This document shows, in pieces, positions 61,657 through 64,000 of a stretch of DNA of 64,000 bases; position 1 is the stretch's first letter, and each line of letters opens with the position of its first letter. A program made the position numbers and the translations under genes. Where the stretch lies: positions 1-64,000 of the forward strand of contig JAZUFZ010000019.1 in the NCBI GenBank assembly GCA_045640985.1, given 5' to 3'. The notes under the pieces are model-generated. The model was not told where the DNA came from, did no database searches, and was given only the letters and a program-made list of their open reading frames with translations. The stretch comes from Colimorpha sp045640985 (GTDB lineage Bacteria > Bacteroidota > Bacteroidia > Bacteroidales > P3).

Positions 61657-63048
61657 TTAGAAGTACAGGTCTCTTTCTCCCTCGCCGATCTTGCAGAGGT
61701 TGCCCTCAACGCGTTTCTTGAGTTCCTCCTTGGTGAAGGTCTGGGTGAGCTGTTCCAGCAGTTTCAGGCCTTTGGCCTTGGTGTCGGGACTTGCGTAGTC
61801 TTCCAGGTATTCGCGGAAGGTGAACATGGCGTTAGGCTTGCAGAACTCCTTGATCAGGCCCGGCTTGGCGAGGTCCATGAAGTCGGCTCCTACGCGGCCT
61901 TTGCGGTAGCATCCGGTGCAGAAACTTGGGATATATCCGCCGTCTATCATCTTGTTGATGATCTCGTCAAGCGAACGGTGGTCGCCCAGCGTGAACTGTG
62001 CGCCGGTGTTCTTTTCCTCATAGCCGCCGGGATTGGTCTCGCTGGCTGCCGAAATCTGGCTTACGCCGTATTTGATCAGTTCGTCTCTCATCTCGGGCCG
62101 TTCACGGGTAGAGATGATAATGCCGGTATAAGGCATGGCGATTCTGATGATGGAGATGATCTTCATGAAGTCCTTGTCGCTCACGGGGTGAGGTATGTTC
62201 TCGGGCAGACTGAACGGAGTTCCTTCTGCGGGCTCGATTCTCGGGAAACTTACGGTGTGGGGACCGCATCCGTAGTCTTCTTCCAGATGGCGTGCGTGCT
62301 CCATAAGTGCCAGGATTTCAAAACGGTAATCCACAAGACCGAACAATACTCCCAGTCCTACGTCGTTGATGCCGCCTTCCTGGGCGCGGTCCATACAGGT
62401 CAGGCGATAGAGGTAGTCGCCTTTGGGCGTGTTTGCCGGGTGGAACTTCGCGTATTCCACCGGGTCGTAGGTCTCCTGGAAGCAGACGTAAGTGCCTATC
62501 TTCTCGGCCTTGAGCTTTGCAAAGTTCTCCACACTCATCGGGGCGAGTTCCACGTTGATACGGCGTATCGTGCTGCCTTTCTCGTCCTTGGCTGCGTAGG
62601 TTCTGCGGATGGCTTCAACCATATATTCCGTGTCGTTTCTCGGACTTTCGCCGCATATCAGCAGGGCGCGCTTGTGTCCCATACGCAGCAGCTGAAGGGT
62701 TTCCTGTTCTATTTCGTCCATGGTAAGAATCTTGCGCTTGAGCTGCAGATTGTCGCGGCGGAAGCCGCAGTAGATACAGTTGTTCACGCACGCGTTACCC
62801 GTATAGATAGGTGCGAAGAATACCAGACGCTTGCCGTAGATCTGTTCCTTGGCATAGTGGGCGGTGTCCAGAATCTTCTGGATGTCGGCCTCCTCCTCTA
62901 CGCAAAGCAGTTTTGCCACGTCCTGAAGGTTGAGTCCCTTCAGTTTGCGGGCCTTGTTCAGTATGTCGTTCAGTTCGCTCTCCGTGGGAGCGTTGTTGTC
63001 GAGCAGACCATAGAGCTTGTCTCTGTCGATGAAATTCTGATGTCTCAT
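61657..63048 (-). CDS. hydG: [FeFe]-hydrogenase H-cluster maturase HydG
   Basis: 463 residues. Radical-SAM cluster C87-x3-C91-x2-C94 (CVNNCIYC) and the HydG-specific C-terminal CX2CX22C (C377, C380, C403) that holds the auxiliary cluster. HydG splits tyrosine into CO and cyanide for the H-cluster. The C-terminal motif separates it from ThiH. HydE, HydF and the hydrogenase are not in view. A small regulator gene precedes it by 24 bp. Confidence 0.95.
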   Translation of the reverse strand: MRHQNFIDRDKLYGLLDNNAPTESELNDILNKARKLKGLNLQDVAKLLCVEEEADIQKILDTAHYAKEQIYGKRLVFFAPIYTGNACVNNCIYCGFRRDNLQLKRKILTMDEIEQETLQLLRMGHKRALLICGESPRNDTEYMVEAIRRTYAAKDEKGSTIRRINVELAPMSVENFAKLKAEKIGTYVCFQETYDPVEYAKFHPANTPKGDYLYRLTCMDRAQEGGINDVGLGVLFGLVDYRFEILALMEHARHLEEDYGCGPHTVSFPRIEPAEGTPFSLPENIPHPVSDKDFMKIISIIRIAMPYTGIIISTRERPEMRDELIKYGVSQISAASETNPGGYEEKNTGAQFTLGDHRSLDEIINKMIDGGYIPSFCTGCYRKGRVGADFMDLAKPGLIKEFCKPNAMFTFREYLEDYASPDTKAKGLKLLEQLTQTFTKEELKKRVEGNLCKIGEGERDLYF

Positions 63049-63072
63049 ATTATTTAATATTGAATTTATACA

Positions 63073-63312
63073 CTATTTTATCACGGCCTTGGCCGTCAGA
63101 CCCGGAATGCGCCCCAGTTGCCCCGTGAGGGAGTTGATGCGGTCGGAGGTTCCCTCCACAATCAGGGCTATCACCGCCACGGGTTCCTCCCTCTTCGGAA
63201 GTCCCTGCCGGCAAAGCACGATATCGGAAAATTCTGCGATAGCAGCGTTGATTCTCGGAGCCTGCGAGCGGTCTCCGATCAGCAAAGTAACAGTACCAAT
63301 TCTCTTTTCCAT
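63073..63312 (-). CDS. TM1266-type iron-only hydrogenase system regulator
   Basis: 79 residues, an ACT/NikR-like beta-alpha-beta protein (MEKRIGTVTLLIGDRSQ..., LCRQGLPKREEP, GRIPGLTAKAVI). This family is found next to [FeFe]-hydrogenase maturases, as here. There is no DNA-binding domain, so it probably acts by ligand or protein binding. Confidence 0.85.
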   Translation of the reverse strand: MEKRIGTVTLLIGDRSQAPRINAAIAEFSDIVLCRQGLPKREEPVAVIALIVEGTSDRINSLTGQLGRIPGLTAKAVIK

Positions 63313-63394
63313 CAGGTGTCAGGCTTTTGGGTTAGACGAATATCGGTTTGATTTCCAGTTCCGTATGCGTATTCCGCTTGGAAATCCTATTTTG

Positions 63395-63425
63395 CAAATA
63401 TACGACTTTTTCCTCATATCGCAAA
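63395..63425 (-). promoter_or_regulatory. promoter of the hydrogenase-maturation operon
   Basis: TTTG (63422-63425) and TATATTTG (63395-63402) on the minus strand, spacer 19. The implied leader is about 75 nt. Confidence 0.75.
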
Positions 63426-63569
63426 CGTTTTACCCCAATTTTTTTCAACAGCGGCGGTCATACTCACTTTTCCTCTCACGTTATATCCGCCCCAGAGTTT
63501 TCGGAGATCCGCTTTTTTTACCCGATTTCTTCTCCCGGAATGACCGTTGATTCTGTGCAGTTTATAGGG

Positions 63570-63688
63570 TGTAACTTCCTTCTATCTTTTTTTTATCTTC
63601 TTTTTATCTTTTTTCTATCTCTTATTTTAAGGAAAGGAGATAAAAAGAAGTTAATATGGAGATAAAAAGAAGATAGAAGGGAGTTACC
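63570..63688 (+). repeat. 119-bp palindromic repeat, copy D
   Basis: Orientation as in A and C; begins TGTAACTTCC and ends GGGAGTTACC. Its right arm is identical to that of C; the left arm is more diverged (extra T-runs). Confidence 0.85.
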
Positions 63689-63725
63689 CGCCCCTTACCG
63701 GCTCTTTATCTGCCAGCTGGAGGCA

Positions 63726-63980
63726 TCAGGAAACCAGAAGATACACCACAAGGGCGGCCTGAAGAATGATGATGGCGGGGACTCCGTACCGGAACTTCTT
63801 GTGGAGGGTCTTGTGATGAAACGCCTTCATGCCAGCCCATGCGCCGAGCGATCCTCCGAGTACGGCCAGCAAAAGGAGCGTAAACTCAGGAATACGCCAT
63901 TTATCCTTCTTTGCCTTACGCTTGTCTATTCCATATACGATAAAAGTGGCAAGATTCAATCCCGCAAAGAATATCAGCAC
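63726..63980 (-). CDS. DUF1294 membrane protein, 5' end possibly cut by the window
   Basis: 84 residues from a GTG at 63980. DUF1294 features: FIVYGIDKRKAKKDKWRIPE, LLAVLGGSLGAWAGMKAFHHKT and LHKKFRYGVP between two membrane segments. The frame stays open to the window edge, and relatives often have a few more hydrophobic N-terminal residues, so the true start may lie outside. Function unknown. Confidence 0.85.
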   Translation of the reverse strand: MLIFFAGLNLATFIVYGIDKRKAKKDKWRIPEFTLLLLAVLGGSLGAWAGMKAFHHKTLHKKFRYGVPAIIILQAALVVYLLVS

Positions 63981-64000
63981 ATATCTGAAAAGTATTGGAT

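Larger units (their letters stand above)
63313..63725. other. intergenic region with palindromic repeat D
   Basis: 413 bp: promoter of the hyd genes at 63395-63425 and palindrome D at 63570-63688. No gene seen. Confidence 0.7.

Noticed and set aside
61978..63057. 359-codon plus-strand frame
   Set aside because: Antisense to hydG; no motif, and hydG is unambiguous.
1..64000. tRNA or rRNA genes
   Set aside because: Intergenic regions were read for T-loop-like GTTCGANTC and CCA-end patterns; none formed a cloverleaf. A structured search (tRNAscan-SE, Infernal) would settle it.

Overview
The window reads as the chromosome of an anaerobic member of the Bacteroidota, most likely an uncultured gut- or rumen-type Bacteroidales. 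The evidence is the promoter grammar (many TTTG-N19/20-TAnnTTTG pairs ahead of genes), the weak use of Shine-Dalgarno sequences, and typical families: DPP5-like S9 peptidase, GIN/DUF2807 lipoproteins, a Bacteroidota BY-kinase with Tyr-rich tail, and a Cys-less PurF paralogue. A butyryl-CoA-dehydrogenase-type acyl-CoA dehydrogenase with EtfBA and a [FeFe]-hydrogenase maturase (HydG) point to strict fermentative anaerobiosis. Genus is not determinable by eye. I saw no rRNA, tRNA, CRISPR array or transposase.

Layout. 1-0.9 kb: gene-free repeat island. 0.9-4.0 kb: type II restriction-modification system 1 (C5-methyltransferase plus an internally duplicated endonuclease). 4.5-7.8 kb: DPP5-like peptidase and anmK. 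8.2-14.3 kb: an SF1B helicase behind a 1402-residue UvrD-type helicase carrying an inserted DnaQ-like exonuclease and two further nuclease-like domains. 14.4-19.9 kb: ABC transporter / YtrA-type GntR / GIN lipoproteins / M28 peptidase operon with a recognisable promoter and operator. 20.1-22.3 kb: type II R-M system 2 (m6A). 22.8-25.2 kb: MBOAT plus SGNH polysaccharide O-acylation pair. 25.3-28.7 kb: ridA, acyl-CoA dehydrogenase, etfB, etfA. 28.7-30.0 kb: a second, very repeat-rich gene-free island. 30.0-34.0 kb: Wza-, Wzc- and YwqE/CpsB-like export trio. 34.4-37.1 kb: Omp85-type barrel and GltS-type symporter. 37.4-39.3 kb: groES-groEL. 39.5-45.9 kb: TlpA-like, TPR and outer-membrane-barrel operon. 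46.0-48.1 kb: FeoB with an eroded GTPase domain. 48.5-51.4 kb: SAM methyltransferase, methionine gamma-lyase-type enzyme, ElbB. 51.4-55.9 kb: helical-repeat protein, PurF-like protein, MtaB. 56.2-59.8 kb: nitroreductase, small lipoprotein, BtuF-like protein, FabG-like reductase, GAPDH. 60.0-61.6 kb: XerD and ComB. 61.7-63.3 kb: hydG and its small ACT-like regulator. A DUF1294 gene runs to the right edge.

Several repeat families stand out. Four copies of a ~119-bp near-perfect palindrome occupy four separate intergenic gaps. A 251-bp element occurs twice in inverted orientation 28 kb apart; its stem arms differ in sequence between copies while staying self-complementary, and copies of a 31-bp motif lie at the edges of both islands. 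Arrays with a 10-11 bp period occur near 29.5-29.7 kb and 56.1 kb. The best protein-level novelties are the FeoB lacking its P-loop, the multi-nuclease UvrD fusion, and the endonuclease made of one degenerate and one intact catalytic repeat.
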